A stretch of 64,000 nt of DNA from Lentzea aerocolonigenes (GCF_000955955.1 NZ_JYJG01000087.1:1-64000), one strand, 5' to 3'. Counted from the stretch's first letter, positions 35,749 through 44,495 are shown. The notes: a model not told the origin generated them from the sequence alone. A program made the numbers and translations.

Positions 35749-35899
35749 GCTGCGCCCGTTGTGCGCGCCGGTCGAGCGATGTCACCAGCCGGTGCGAAGA
35801 GGGCGTGCCGATGCGCTCTGGTCCGTCCTCATCGGACTGGTGGACGGCTCCTTCGGATCGGTTGGCACCTGCCGTCCACCGATCCGCCCCCGGTGGTAC

Positions 35900-35920
35900 C
35901 CCATCGGATCGTCCGATCGG
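35900..35920. promoter_or_regulatory. Paired CCCATCGG / CCGATCGG motif, 13-bp spacing
   Basis: CCCATCGG (35900-35907) and CCGATCGG (35913-35920) lie 113 bp before the NarL-type regulator at 36033, with the same 13-bp spacing as the exact pairs at 23414 and 33749. Confidence 0.45.
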
Positions 35921-36032
35921 TCGACCGAACCGTCCTCGATGTGCCTGATCGGCCCTCAGGACGGGCCGCGCGCTGAGGTCGAATGGAGGAGGTCACCTGT
36001 GTAGGGCGGAATTCTCCAAACGAGGAGCGGTT

Positions 36033-36650
36033 GTGCGGCGCGTGCCGGTGCTGGTGAAGGGCGTAGACGAGCTGTCGGAGCTGGGGGTGCGGGCTGCGCT
36101 CCGGTACGAGGACGGCGTGCATCTCGTCGACTCGGCCGATGACAACGATGTCGTCGCGGTCGTGGTGGGTCACGCGCTCGACGGCGGGCTCATCGCGGTG
36201 CTCAGGCTGTTGTGGAGCCAGAACGTCCGGCGCAGCGTGCTGGTCGTCAACGAGCTCGACGACACCGAGATGCTGACCGCGGTCGAGCTCGGCGTGTGCG
36301 CACTGGTGTGGTGGCGCGAGGCGGGTTCGACCCGGCTGTCCAGGGTGGTGCACCAGGTGCACCGGGGACAGGCGGCGTTACCGCCGGACCTGCTGTCCCG
36401 GTTCCTGGCGCAAGTCTCCCGGCTGCAGCGCACGCAGGAGGATCCGCGGCTGGTCGGCAGCGGGTTGAAGGAACGCGAGCTGCACGTGCTCCGCCTCGTC
36501 GCGAACGGACTGGACACCAGGGAGATCGCCGACGAGCTGAACTACTCCGAGCGCACCATCAAGAACGTCCTGCGCGACGTGACGAACCGGTTCCAGCTGC
36601 GCAACCGCACGCACGCGGTGGCGTACGCGATGCGCGCCGGACTGCTTTGA
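36033..36650 (+). CDS. NarL/LuxR-type regulator (paralogue 2) before the eCIS genes
   Basis: A 205-residue protein closely related to the product of 8911-9540: same receiver-like N-terminus (RRVPVLVKGVDELSELGV), QAALPPDLLSRFLAQ linker, and helix-turn-helix (GLDTREIADELNYSERTIKN, then FQLRNRTHAVAYAM). The receiver lacks the usual acidic pair. GTG 36033 has GAGGAG upstream. It lies between the PAAR-like gene and the cap and sheath genes, so it is the probable local regulator of the eCIS. A LuxR regulator is also found in Streptomyces CIS loci. Confidence 0.8.
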   Translation: MRRVPVLVKGVDELSELGVRAALRYEDGVHLVDSADDNDVVAVVVGHALDGGLIAVLRLLWSQNVRRSVLVVNELDDTEMLTAVELGVCALVWWREAGSTRLSRVVHQVHRGQAALPPDLLSRFLAQVSRLQRTQEDPRLVGSGLKERELHVLRLVANGLDTREIADELNYSERTIKNVLRDVTNRFQLRNRTHAVAYAMRAGLL

Positions 36651-36981
36651 GCACTTGGTCAGAAGCCCTGTCCGCCCCTGTGCTGGTGCGTCCGCTGGTA
36701 CCGACAACTCGTGATCGAGTCGCCGCGAACCACACCCGACCGCCGTGGGGGGAGCGGGAGCGCGTGCCGGACCGCTGGACACCAAGGCGATGGCGGCTGC
36801 TGGGTGCGGTTCGGTTGGTGGTGGTGCTTGCAGGGCTCAGTTGGCGAACCCGGGTTCTGCCGGATTCCCGGGTGCCCCTGACGGCAACCGGCAGCCGGTG
36901 CCCGAAAAGGCACCGCCCCTGCTTGCTGAGGTGCCTCGCCGGGCACCCGTCCAACCCACACGGGCACCGAGGATCGTCAAC
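36651..36981. other. Intergenic region before eCIS cap gene
   Basis: An open plus-strand frame extends from 36745 into the cap gene, but codons before 36982 lack third-position GC bias, so I treat this as upstream sequence. It may hold the promoter for the eCIS structural operon. No specific motif assigned. Confidence 0.45.
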
Positions 36982-37623
36982 GTGATCGCAGACCTGGACG
37001 CGACGCTCGAAGCCGTTGTGCTGCGGGCGGTTCCCGAAGGCACGCGGGTCGGTTTCGACACCCCGGCACCGTCCTGGGAGGACGCCGGGGTCACCGGTCC
37101 GCTGGTGAACATGGTGCTGCTGGAGATCGAGCAGCACGCCGACGGCGCGTCCGCGCAACCGTGGCAGGAACGCCGCGACGGCACCGGACGGCTGGTCGAG
37201 CGGCGGGCAGAGGGCACCCAGTTCGCGTTCACCTACCTCGTCTCGGTGTGGACCGGGGACCGCGTCACCGAACACGCATTGCTCGGTGCCCTGCTCGCCG
37301 CGTTCCCACCCGATGTGCCCGAGCCCCTGCTCGTCGGTGCGGTTCGCGTCGGCGGTGTGCGCGTTCGGGTGGGTTCTGGCGGCGCGCACGGCCCGACGTG
37401 GCGATCATGGGGTGTGCGCGCCCGCGCGTGTTTGGCGCTCATGGTGATCGCGCGTGTTCCCGTGCTGCAGCCAGAAGAACTCCCCGCCGCGGTGGAGAGC
37501 GTCGCGCTGGCCGTTGCGTCCGAAGTGGACACACGGCGGGTGCCGGTGCCGCTGCCGGGGGAGGGCTGGCAGCGCAGGCGCCGCGGGTCCGTGATCGAAC
37601 CGCCGGGTGGGCAGCAGGAGTGA
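36982..37623 (+). CDS. Pvc16-like (DUF4255) cap/tail terminator protein
   Basis: A 213-residue protein matching the N-terminal domain of Pvc16 proteins: VIADLDATLEAVVLRAVPEG, PLVNMVLLEIEQ, FAFTYLVSVWTGD and EHALLGALLAAFP. In contractile systems this protein caps the tube and sheath at the baseplate-distal end and ends tail growth. GTG 36982 has GAGGA about 9 bases upstream. Next comes the sheath gene after 115 bp. Confidence 0.8.
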   Translation: MIADLDATLEAVVLRAVPEGTRVGFDTPAPSWEDAGVTGPLVNMVLLEIEQHADGASAQPWQERRDGTGRLVERRAEGTQFAFTYLVSVWTGDRVTEHALLGALLAAFPPDVPEPLLVGAVRVGGVRVRVGSGGAHGPTWRSWGVRARACLALMVIARVPVLQPEELPAAVESVALAVASEVDTRRVPVPLPGEGWQRRRRGSVIEPPGGQQE

Positions 37624-37738
37624 TCGTGCCCGATGGGGCAGGCCATGTGCCCTCCGCTGCGCCCGCTCGCGCGGGCATCGACCGGGACAGCGGCCGGATT
37701 CTGGTCTTGAGGACAGCAACCGAATCGTGGGAGTTGTG

Positions 37739-39283
37739 ATGCCGAACTACCTTTCACCCGGCGTGTACGTCCAGGAGGTCTCTTCAGGGTCGAAGCCCAT
37801 CGAGGGCGTCGGCACGGCCGTCGCGGCGTTCGTGGGCTTCGCCGAGAAAGGTCCTTTCCACGAGCCGACGCTCGTGACGAACTGGACGCAGTTCACCAAC
37901 ACGTTCGGCGGTTTCACCGAGGGGCAGTACCTCGCCCACTCCGTGTACGGCTATTTCCTCAACGGCGGTGGTGTCGCCTACGTCGTGCGCATCGGTTCCG
38001 ATGGCGCGCAGCAGGCGCTTCCTCCGGTGGCCACCGCGGAGCTCACCGCGGGGGACGGTTCGGGCAACACCGACGTCAAGGCCTCGTTGCGGATCAAGGC
38101 GTTGGAGGCGGCCAAGGGTGACGTGACCGTCGAGGTGGCGGAGGCGTCCGAGCCGAGCGACGACAGGTTCAAGCTGCTCGTCAAGCAGGACGGCAAGGTC
38201 AGGGAAACTTTCGACAACGTGAGCCTGCACCGCGGCGACAACAACGTCGTGACTGCGGTGCGCGAGAAGTCGCGGCTGATCGAGCTGGAGGAGACGAAGT
38301 GGTCCCCGCTCGCCAAGCGTCCGGAGAGCGGCGTGGTCGAGCTGCGCCGCGAGGAGACGCCGTCCACCGAGCTGGTCGTCAGCGCGGAGCAGTACGTCGG
38401 TGACGCGGCGGACCGCACCGGCTTCGCGGGACTCGAAGCGGTCGACGCGGTCACCATGCTGTGCGTGCCGGATCTCATGGCCGCCTACCAGAACGGTGAT
38501 CTGGACGACGACGGGCTCAAGGCCGTGCAGCTCGCCATGATCGCGCACTGCGAGCTGATGGGTGACCGGGTCGCCATCCTCGACGCGCCGCCGGGACTCA
38601 ACGCCCAGCAGGTCAGGACGTGGCGCCAGGACACCGCCGGCTACGACTCGAAGTACGCCGCGCTGTACTGGCCGTGGATCAAGGTGATGGACCCGGCCAG
38701 CGGCAAGCCGATCACCCTGCCGCCGAGCGCGCACGTGGGTGGCATCTGGGCGCGCAACGACAACGAGCGCGGCGTCCACAAGGCACCGGCCAACGAGGTC
38801 GTGCGCGGTGCGATCACCTTGGAGCGCAACATCACCAGGGGCGAGCAGGACCAGCTCAACCCCATCGGGGTCAACTGCATCCGCGCCTTCCCCGGCCAGG
38901 GCATCAGGGTGTGGGGCGCGCGCACGTTGTCCAGTGACCCGGAGTGGCGCTACCTGAACGTCCGCAGGCTCTTCAACTTCGTGGAGGAGTCGATCCTGCT
39001 GAGCACCAACTGGGTCGTGTTCGAGCCGAACGACCCGAAGCTGTGGGACACGGTGCGGCGCGTCATCTCGTCGTTCCTGCGGACCCTGTGGCGTTCCGGC
39101 GCGTTGTTCGGCCAGACCGCCGAGAGCTCGTTCTACGTCAAGTGTGACGCGGAGAACAACCCGCCGGAGAGCCGCGACCAGGGCTACCTGAACGTCGAGA
39201 TCGGCATCGCGCCGGTCAAGCCGGCCGAGTTCATCGTCTTCCGGATCTCCCAGTACGCCGAAGGCGCTGGAGTGCAGGAATAA
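37739..39283 (+). CDS. Contractile tail sheath protein
   Basis: A 514-residue sheath protein. N-terminal MPNYLSPGVYVQEVSSGSKP and the VGTAVAAFVGFAEKGP region, and a conserved C-terminal domain (IWARNDNERGVHKAPANEVV, RTLSSDPEWRYLNVRRL, SNxWVVFEPND-like NWVVFEPND, then AEFIVFRISQY) are hallmarks of eCIS, R-pyocin and phage sheath. It forms the outer cylinder that shortens to drive the tube. ATG 37739 has GGGAG 5-9 bases upstream. Only one sheath gene is present, as in Streptomyces systems, against three in PVC. Confidence 0.95.
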   Translation: MPNYLSPGVYVQEVSSGSKPIEGVGTAVAAFVGFAEKGPFHEPTLVTNWTQFTNTFGGFTEGQYLAHSVYGYFLNGGGVAYVVRIGSDGAQQALPPVATAELTAGDGSGNTDVKASLRIKALEAAKGDVTVEVAEASEPSDDRFKLLVKQDGKVRETFDNVSLHRGDNNVVTAVREKSRLIELEETKWSPLAKRPESGVVELRREETPSTELVVSAEQYVGDAADRTGFAGLEAVDAVTMLCVPDLMAAYQNGDLDDDGLKAVQLAMIAHCELMGDRVAILDAPPGLNAQQVRTWRQDTAGYDSKYAALYWPWIKVMDPASGKPITLPPSAHVGGIWARNDNERGVHKAPANEVVRGAITLERNITRGEQDQLNPIGVNCIRAFPGQGIRVWGARTLSSDPEWRYLNVRRLFNFVEESILLSTNWVVFEPNDPKLWDTVRRVISSFLRTLWRSGALFGQTAESSFYVKCDAENNPPESRDQGYLNVEIGIAPVKPAEFIVFRISQYAEGAGVQE

Positions 39284-39313
39284 CCGGAACAACAGCAACG
39301 AAGGAGTACTGCA

Positions 39314-39793
39314 GTGACGGAGAAGGACCCCACCGCCGCCGACATCGACCGGCCGATCACAGCGAACCGGTTCGTGCTGTCGCTCGACCCGAACGCGAAC
39401 CTCAAGCCGCTGGGCATCTTCACCGAGCTCACCGGCATCTCCACCGAGGTGGAGCCGGTGGAGTACGTCGCGTCCAACGGCGACAAGGGCCCGATGAACA
39501 TGAAGCTGCCCGGCAAGCAGAAGCCACCGACGGTGGTGCTCAAGCGCGGCAAGACGCACAACACGGCGTTGTGGGCGTGGCACCAGAACGTGCGGGACGG
39601 GCTGTTGAAGCTCGCACGCGTCGACGCCCACCTGACCATGTTCGACAGCGAGGGCAACCGCGTCGCCGGCTACACGCTGCACTACGCCTGGCCGTCCAAG
39701 CTCGAGGTGAGCGGCATGCGCGCAGGCGCGAGCGAGGTGCTCATGGAGACGCTGACCCTCGTGTGCGAGTCGATCACCAGGGCTGACATGTGA
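39314..39793 (+). CDS. Inner tube protein (gp19-like)
   Basis: A 159-residue T4 gp19/Pvc1-type protein: TANRFVLSLD, LGIFTELTGISTEVEPVEYV, then MNMKLPGKQKPPTVVLKRGK and WAWHQNVRDG. It polymerises into the hexameric tube within the sheath. GTG 39314 follows AAGGAG. Its position right after the sheath marks it as the major tube subunit. Confidence 0.92.
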   Translation: MTEKDPTAADIDRPITANRFVLSLDPNANLKPLGIFTELTGISTEVEPVEYVASNGDKGPMNMKLPGKQKPPTVVLKRGKTHNTALWAWHQNVRDGLLKLARVDAHLTMFDSEGNRVAGYTLHYAWPSKLEVSGMRAGASEVLMETLTLVCESITRADM

Positions 39794-40182
39794 TGACGGC
39801 GCCACAGACGACTCTGCGCACGGAGTTCCCCTTCGTGCTGCCGCGCGGCTACGTCGACGGCAACGGCCAGGTGCACCGCGAAGGCGTGATGCGGCTGGCC
39901 ACCGCCCGTGACGAGCTGGCTCCGCAGAACGACCCGAGAGTTCGGCAGAACCCGCCGTACCTCAGCGTGCTGTTGCTGGAGCGCACCGTGGTCCGGCTGG
40001 GCACTCTGCCCACTGTGGACGAGTCGGTGATCGAGCGGATGTTCGCGTCCGACCTGTCGTTCCTGCAGGACCTGTACCGGCGCATCAACGCGGAAGGGCA
40101 TGCCGAGGCCGCAGTTGCTTGCCCGTCGTGCGGGCACGAGTTCGCGGTGGACCTCTCCGGTGATGCGTCGGGGGAATCCTGA
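39793..40182 (+). CDS. Tail-assembly-chaperone-like protein with a CxxC motif
   Basis: A 129-residue protein: FPFVLPRGYVDGNGQVHREG, LATARDELAPQNDPRVRQNP, then YLSVLLLERTVVRLGTLP and a C-terminal CPSCGHEF. The pattern fits the small tail-assembly protein that follows the tube gene in contractile systems and contributes to tail length or tube docking. ATG 39793 overlaps the tube stop by one base (TGATG); GTG 39790 is the alternative. It ends where the DUF6760 frame begins, at a -1 frame relation. Confidence 0.7.
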   Translation: MTAPQTTLRTEFPFVLPRGYVDGNGQVHREGVMRLATARDELAPQNDPRVRQNPPYLSVLLLERTVVRLGTLPTVDESVIERMFASDLSFLQDLYRRINAEGHAEAAVACPSCGHEFAVDLSGDASGES

Positions 40183-40346
40183 CGTACACGGCCGAGCGGC
40201 TGTGGGAAGAGGCCGTGTACGTCGCCTACTACCTGCACTGGTCACTCGACTCGATCCTCGACCTCGAGCACCCGGCGCGCGTGCGGGTGATCGAACAGCT
40301 CAACGACATCCACAGGAAGATCTCCGGCGCAGACGACGGGGAGTGA
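40179..40346 (+). CDS. DUF6760 eCIS small protein, apparent CTG start
   Basis: A 55-residue helical protein reading as LTYTAERLWEEAVYVAYYLH followed by WSLDSILDLEHPARV, which fits DUF6760 (usual start MTY or MYP, a YVAY-HW core and an LEH-R motif) found in eCIS loci. The frame has no ATG, GTG or TTG between the previous in-frame stop (40161-40163) and this helix. The best start is CTG 40179, which overlaps the upstream stop as CTGA and follows GGGGGA (40170-40175). A -1 frameshift from the upstream gene in the same G5 run is the alternative. It is short and easily missed. Confidence 0.65.
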   Translation: MTYTAERLWEEAVYVAYYLHWSLDSILDLEHPARVRVIEQLNDIHRKISGADDGE

Positions 40347-40362
40347 GAAGGGAGGGCCCGGC

Positions 40363-43300
40363 ATGCGTTGGCCATGGCAGCGCAAGCGCGCCAAGACACC
40401 GCGAAGCGGCGTCGCGTCGTCGGCGGCCGCTGTGCCCGCTCTGCCCGCGTGGCGCGGTCTTCCCCGGTTGCGTCCGACTCTTCCGCGCGTGCGCACCACC
40501 GCCATCGCCGCCGGCCTGACCGGCGTGCTGCGGACACCCCGTCCGCTCTCTCATGTCAAAGCCGATGTTCAGCCGCGGCCGAGAGGTGTGGTGCACGGGC
40601 TCGCGCACCCGATCGAGCTGTTCCCGGCCGAACCGGTCGAGCTCGTTCATCCCGCACAGCCGGGGGTGAACCCGGTCGAATCCGAGCTCGGGGTCGACTC
40701 GCTGCCGGTGCGGCGGGCGGCGGTCGTGGCCGCTCCGGCCGTCGAGCGGCCCGTGCTGACCCACCCCACGGTGGCGACCGTGGGCGAGCCCCGTGAGCGG
40801 GTTCGGCAGGAACGGCCTGATCTGCCGCCGTGGGCCCAGGTTCTGCTCGACGACGTCGAGGACGACCTGTCGCTGTTCGGCCGGACCATGCCACCCACTC
40901 CGGCCGCGCAACCGGTGACGCTCGACTCGTGGGAACCGCCGGGCAAGCCGCCGTCGGCCGTGCCGCAACCGACCACGATGCGACGCAGGCGAGCCGGACT
41001 CGGCCTGCCGTCGTCGCGTCCCGGCGGCACGCCGTTCGTGGCACCGGATGCCGAGAACACTCCAGAACCCGAGGAGTTCTCCCCGGAACCGGAGATCGAC
41101 GTCGAGCCCGAGGTCGTCGCCGAACCGGCCACCGTCGCCCGTGCGTTCTTTCGCGCAGCGGAAGTGCCCGCGCAGCAACGGTTCCCGGAAAACGACGTGC
41201 TGGCGCTGCCGGTGCTCCCGGTGCGGGTGCGGCGGCAGGAGGACGAGGCGCCACCGGCCGAGCCAGGCGATGCCGGGACACCGCGGGAGCTGACCAAGGG
41301 TCCCCGGCGGATCACGTCGGCCGGCACCGCGGTGGAGCTCGCGCACCCCCGCGCGACCGGCCGGTCGCGGTCGTCCCGCGACGGCTCAGCCGACGAGCTG
41401 ACCGACGAGGACGCGCGGCCGTGGGCGGACGAACGGCTGTCGGGTGACGCCGGGCAGGGTGTCGCGGTGCCGTCCGACATGGTCGAGGACTTCCAGCGGC
41501 GGCACGGTGTCGACCTGTCGACCGTGATCGTCCACAGAGGACCCGAGGTTTCGGTGGTGGCGGGCGCGTTCGGTGCGCACGCTTTCACCAGGGAGGGCGA
41601 GGTCTTCCTGCCCGCCGAGGCGGGTTCACTGGACACACCTCGGGCGCGCGCGTTGCTGGCGCACGAACTGACGCACGTCGTGCAGCACCGCAGGGCGACG
41701 GTGGTGGCCGCCGATCCGGCGCAGGAGGCGCGCAACTGGGAGGACGAGGCACAGGCCGCGGAGCTGCGGTACGACGCGTCCTCCGCACCCGTGGCGGCGC
41801 ATCAGGAACGGGCCCGCTCCCTTGAGCTGGTGCCGCTGCGCCCGCTGGGCGGTGAGCGCGTTCAGTTCGCGCTCGGCGACCGGGCCGTGCGGCGGATGCG
41901 GTCGATCGACGAGCTGGTCCAGGAAGAGCTGGAGAAGCACAACCGCGCCGCGGAGCTGCCGTCGTCCGGCCTGACGAAGCTGACCACCGCCGACGCGGGC
42001 ATCCGCGCGCGGGCCGAGGCCGCCTACCAGATGCAGCAGCGGGACCAGTGGAGCGCGGAGTTCGAGACGTTGTCCGCGACGGATCCCCAGTTCGCCCGCG
42101 AGGCGGCCGAGATCGGTGAGGTCCGGCGGATGGAGACGGCCGACGACTTCGACGGCGAGCTGCGGCTGGCCCTCGCGATGATGCGGTACCGCAGGTTCGG
42201 TGTGTTCCTCGACGAGGAGGACGAGCAGCCCTACCTCGGTGCGGCGCACCAGGAGCGCCGCACCCGGCTGGACGAGGCGACGCGTCGCAGCCAGCAGCGG
42301 CGGAACGCGCCCGCGCCGGGCCCCGTGGTGCCGAGGTTCCGCCCGCCGGACGCCGGGTTGCCCGCGACCGCCACGGGAGTGCGGTCCGGGCCTGTGCGAC
42401 CGCCGGTGGCTTCGGCGGGACTGCCCGCGGCCACTGGGCTGCGCGCTGCCGCGACCGGATCGCGTGAGGCCACGTCTGGGCTGGGCGGGGCCATGATCGG
42501 ACCGCACAGGGCCCCAGCTGGACGGCATGGGTCCACGGCCGGGGTGTACGACGCCGCGACTGGGCTGCGCGGGCACACGACTGAACTGCACGGCGCTGCA
42601 GCAGGGCTTGGTGGCGCTACGGCTGGACCGCATGGGACCACGGCTGGGCTGCACGGGGCGACAGCTGGAATGCGCGAGGCCACGAGCGGACTGCCCGAGG
42701 CACCGGCGCGGCCTGCGTGGGTGCTGCCAGGGGCCGTCCCGGGATCGAGGGCGGGAGCCGCGGTCGCGGCACTGGTCACGCCACCGCGACCAGCGGGGTT
42801 CCCGCTCCTGTCGCAGCGACCCGGCGGCGAGGCGACCGCACCGCAGATCGGCGCCGATCCGGTGTCGTTCGCACCGGAACCGGCACCCGCCGGCGTGGTG
42901 CGGACCGCCGGTGCGGCCGTGCTTCCGCTCGTGATGGCGCCCCCGCCCGCGTCGAGTGCCGCGGTGGAGGTCCTGCGACGGCGGATCGACGAGATCAGGC
43001 CGGTGCGCGCGATGGAGACCGAGGCGGACTTCCAGCGGGAGCACGACCTGACCATGCGCACGATGGCGCTCGGCCGGTTCGGCGTCGAGCACCTGGAGGA
43101 CGACGCAGAGCAGCACAGCGCGGGCCACCCGTCGTCGGCCGACGCGCCGCAGAGCCTCCTGCACGAGCGCGAGGCGATGACCTGGCCGGGCCGCGCGCGC
43201 GACCGCGGTGGCGCACTCGATGCCGCACTCGATGCCGCACCGACGCCGGAGGCGGTTCAGGAGCAAGTCGCGGTACCTGGCCCGATTCCGCTCGAGGAGG

Positions 43301-43467
43301 CGCCCGGCACGCCAGCGGAGCAGCAGCCCCGGCTGGACGTGTCACAGCTCGACGACACCACCGTGGAGGACCTCGTGCACCGCATGTACGCACGGATCAG
43401 GTCACGGCTGCGGCGTGAGCTGATCATCGATCGCGAGCGGGCCGGCCGGCTCGCCGACCGGCGCTAG
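40363..43467 (+). CDS. Large DUF4157 protein of the eCIS
   Basis: A 1034-residue protein. An N-terminal basic stretch (RWPWQRKRAK) precedes about 350 residues of disordered Pro/Glu-rich sequence. DUF4157 follows at about 360-460 with a zinc-protease-like HELTHVVQH (about 434-442). Next are helical segments, a 13-copy heptad repeat (42436-42708, about 692-782) and a C-terminal region with VRAMETEADFQ and a basic end. DUF4157 domains mark eCIS cargo and core proteins; the metallopeptidase motif may process cargo. It occupies the place where other systems have a tape measure, so that role is also possible. ATG 40363 has GGGAGG. Confidence 0.8.
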   Translation: MRWPWQRKRAKTPRSGVASSAAAVPALPAWRGLPRLRPTLPRVRTTAIAAGLTGVLRTPRPLSHVKADVQPRPRGVVHGLAHPIELFPAEPVELVHPAQPGVNPVESELGVDSLPVRRAAVVAAPAVERPVLTHPTVATVGEPRERVRQERPDLPPWAQVLLDDVEDDLSLFGRTMPPTPAAQPVTLDSWEPPGKPPSAVPQPTTMRRRRAGLGLPSSRPGGTPFVAPDAENTPEPEEFSPEPEIDVEPEVVAEPATVARAFFRAAEVPAQQRFPENDVLALPVLPVRVRRQEDEAPPAEPGDAGTPRELTKGPRRITSAGTAVELAHPRATGRSRSSRDGSADELTDEDARPWADERLSGDAGQGVAVPSDMVEDFQRRHGVDLSTVIVHRGPEVSVVAGAFGAHAFTREGEVFLPAEAGSLDTPRARALLAHELTHVVQHRRATVVAADPAQEARNWEDEAQAAELRYDASSAPVAAHQERARSLELVPLRPLGGERVQFALGDRAVRRMRSIDELVQEELEKHNRAAELPSSGLTKLTTADAGIRARAEAAYQMQQRDQWSAEFETLSATDPQFAREAAEIGEVRRMETADDFDGELRLALAMMRYRRFGVFLDEEDEQPYLGAAHQERRTRLDEATRRSQQRRNAPAPGPVVPRFRPPDAGLPATATGVRSGPVRPPVASAGLPAATGLRAAATGSREATSGLGGAMIGPHRAPAGRHGSTAGVYDAATGLRGHTTELHGAAAGLGGATAGPHGTTAGLHGATAGMREATSGLPEAPARPAWVLPGAVPGSRAGAAVAALVTPPRPAGFPLLSQRPGGEATAPQIGADPVSFAPEPAPAGVVRTAGAAVLPLVMAPPPASSAAVEVLRRRIDEIRPVRAMETEADFQREHDLTMRTMALGRFGVEHLEDDAEQHSAGHPSSADAPQSLLHEREAMTWPGRARDRGGALDAALDAAPTPEAVQEQVAVPGPIPLEEAPGTPAEQQPRLDVSQLDDTTVEDLVHRMYARIRSRLRRELIIDRERAGRLADRR
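42436..42708 (+). repeat. Thirteen 21-bp (7-residue) coding repeats
   Basis: Thirteen consecutive heptads of the form G-x-x-x-A-T/x-x (GLRAAAT, GSREATS, GLGGAMI, GPHRAPA and so on, ending GLPEAPA). They lie inside the DUF4157 protein, are in frame, and contain no indels. The periodicity suggests a fibrous or linker element. Copy number may vary between strains. Confidence 0.85.
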
Positions 43468-43476
43468 GAGCAGTTG

Positions 43477-44007
43477 ATGTTCGACGGAGCCGTGGGAGCC
43501 GTCCAGACGGCCGGGGGTTACGTCACCTCCGCGGGCAACTACGCCAACAACCTGACGCGCACGAGCCCAGGTGTTGTCAGCCAGTTCAGCGTGGTGATCG
43601 ACGCGGGCGCGAAGACGTACGACCTCGGCCTGTGGGCCAAAGTGGACGGTCTGTCGGTGCAGTGGGACATGGCCGAGTACCGCGCCGGTGACATGGGCAA
43701 CCACCGCTGGTACATGCCCGGCCGGACCAAGTACGCGAACGTCAAGCTCGAACGCGCCGCCTGCGCGGACTCGCAGAAGGTCAAGCAGTGGTTGACCGAG
43801 ACGTCGTTCAGCCCCACCGGCTACACCGGCGCGATCAAGCTGCTCGACCCGTCGTGGTCGGGTGACGCGCTGATGACGTGGGAACTGCGGCACATCGTCC
43901 CGTGCCGCTGGTCGGTCGTCGGTTTCCAGGCTTCGGCCAGTGGCGTGGCGCTGGAGACCCTCGAGTTCGCACACGAAGGCTTTCTCGACGACCACAAGAA
44001 GTCATGA
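43477..44007 (+). CDS. Tube-fold (gp19-like) protein, initiator type 1
   Basis: A 176-residue gp19-fold protein with a longer N-terminus (FDGAVGAVQTAGGYVTSAGN): SQFSVVIDAGAKTYDLGLWA, VDGLSVQWDMAEYRAGDMGN, KYANVKLERAAC, then ETLEFAHEGFLDDHKKS. In PVC-type systems extra tube-like proteins (Pvc1/Pvc5) sit between the hub and main tube. ATG 43477 follows AGGAG. Its short neighbours are the second tube-fold protein (44021) and the LysM hub. Confidence 0.85.
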   Translation: MFDGAVGAVQTAGGYVTSAGNYANNLTRTSPGVVSQFSVVIDAGAKTYDLGLWAKVDGLSVQWDMAEYRAGDMGNHRWYMPGRTKYANVKLERAACADSQKVKQWLTETSFSPTGYTGAIKLLDPSWSGDALMTWELRHIVPCRWSVVGFQASASGVALETLEFAHEGFLDDHKKS

Positions 44008-44020
44008 AGGGGGTGAACCG

Positions 44021-44485
44021 ATGAGCAGCAGACCGCTGAGCCCGCGCGCGGTGCTCGGGATGGCGATGCGCTTCCAGGTGACCGTCGACGGGCTCAGCCT
44101 GGGCAACTGGGCGACCTGCTCGGGGCTGGCTGTGACGTTCGAGTCGGAGACGGTCATGAGCGGCGGGCAGTACGACGCGGTGAAGCTGCTGCCCAAGGCG
44201 CTCAAGTACTCCACGATCACGCTGAAGCGGATCATGGAGCAGCAGCAGTCCATGGCCGTCCAGCAGTGGCTGCGGCAGTCGGTCAACGTGTGGATCAACG
44301 GCGACCAGACCTATCCCGGTGGCACCGCGCAGATCCAGCTCTTCGACAGCACCGCGGACACCGTGGTCGCGTCGTGGACGCTGCGCGGCGTCGTGCCGCA
44401 GGAGTGGCAGGGACCCGACCTCTCGGCCAACGGAACGGACTTCGCGATCGAGACCCTCCGGCTCGCTCACGAGGGATTCCTGTAG
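44021..44485 (+). CDS. Tube-fold (gp19-like) protein, initiator type 2
   Basis: A 154-residue gp19-fold protein: AMRFQVTVDGLSLGNWATCS, LKYSTITLKRIMEQQQS, TLRGVVPQEWQGPDLSANG, then ETLRLAHEGFL. It resembles 43477 at its C-terminus (ETLxxAHEGFL) and is probably a paralogous tube initiator joining the tube to the hub. ATG 44021 has AGGGGGT upstream. Confidence 0.85.
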   Translation: MSSRPLSPRAVLGMAMRFQVTVDGLSLGNWATCSGLAVTFESETVMSGGQYDAVKLLPKALKYSTITLKRIMEQQQSMAVQQWLRQSVNVWINGDQTYPGGTAQIQLFDSTADTVVASWTLRGVVPQEWQGPDLSANGTDFAIETLRLAHEGFL

Positions 44486-44495
44486 GAGCGTGGCG

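Noticed and set aside
36745-36981. N-terminal extension of the Pvc16-like protein to 36745
   Set aside because: The extra codons lack third-position GC bias and family similarity; GTG 36982 with a GAGGA site fits the family start.
37784-39805. A 673-codon minus-strand open frame opposite sheath and tube genes
   Set aside because: The sheath and tube proteins are unambiguous; this is a shadow frame.
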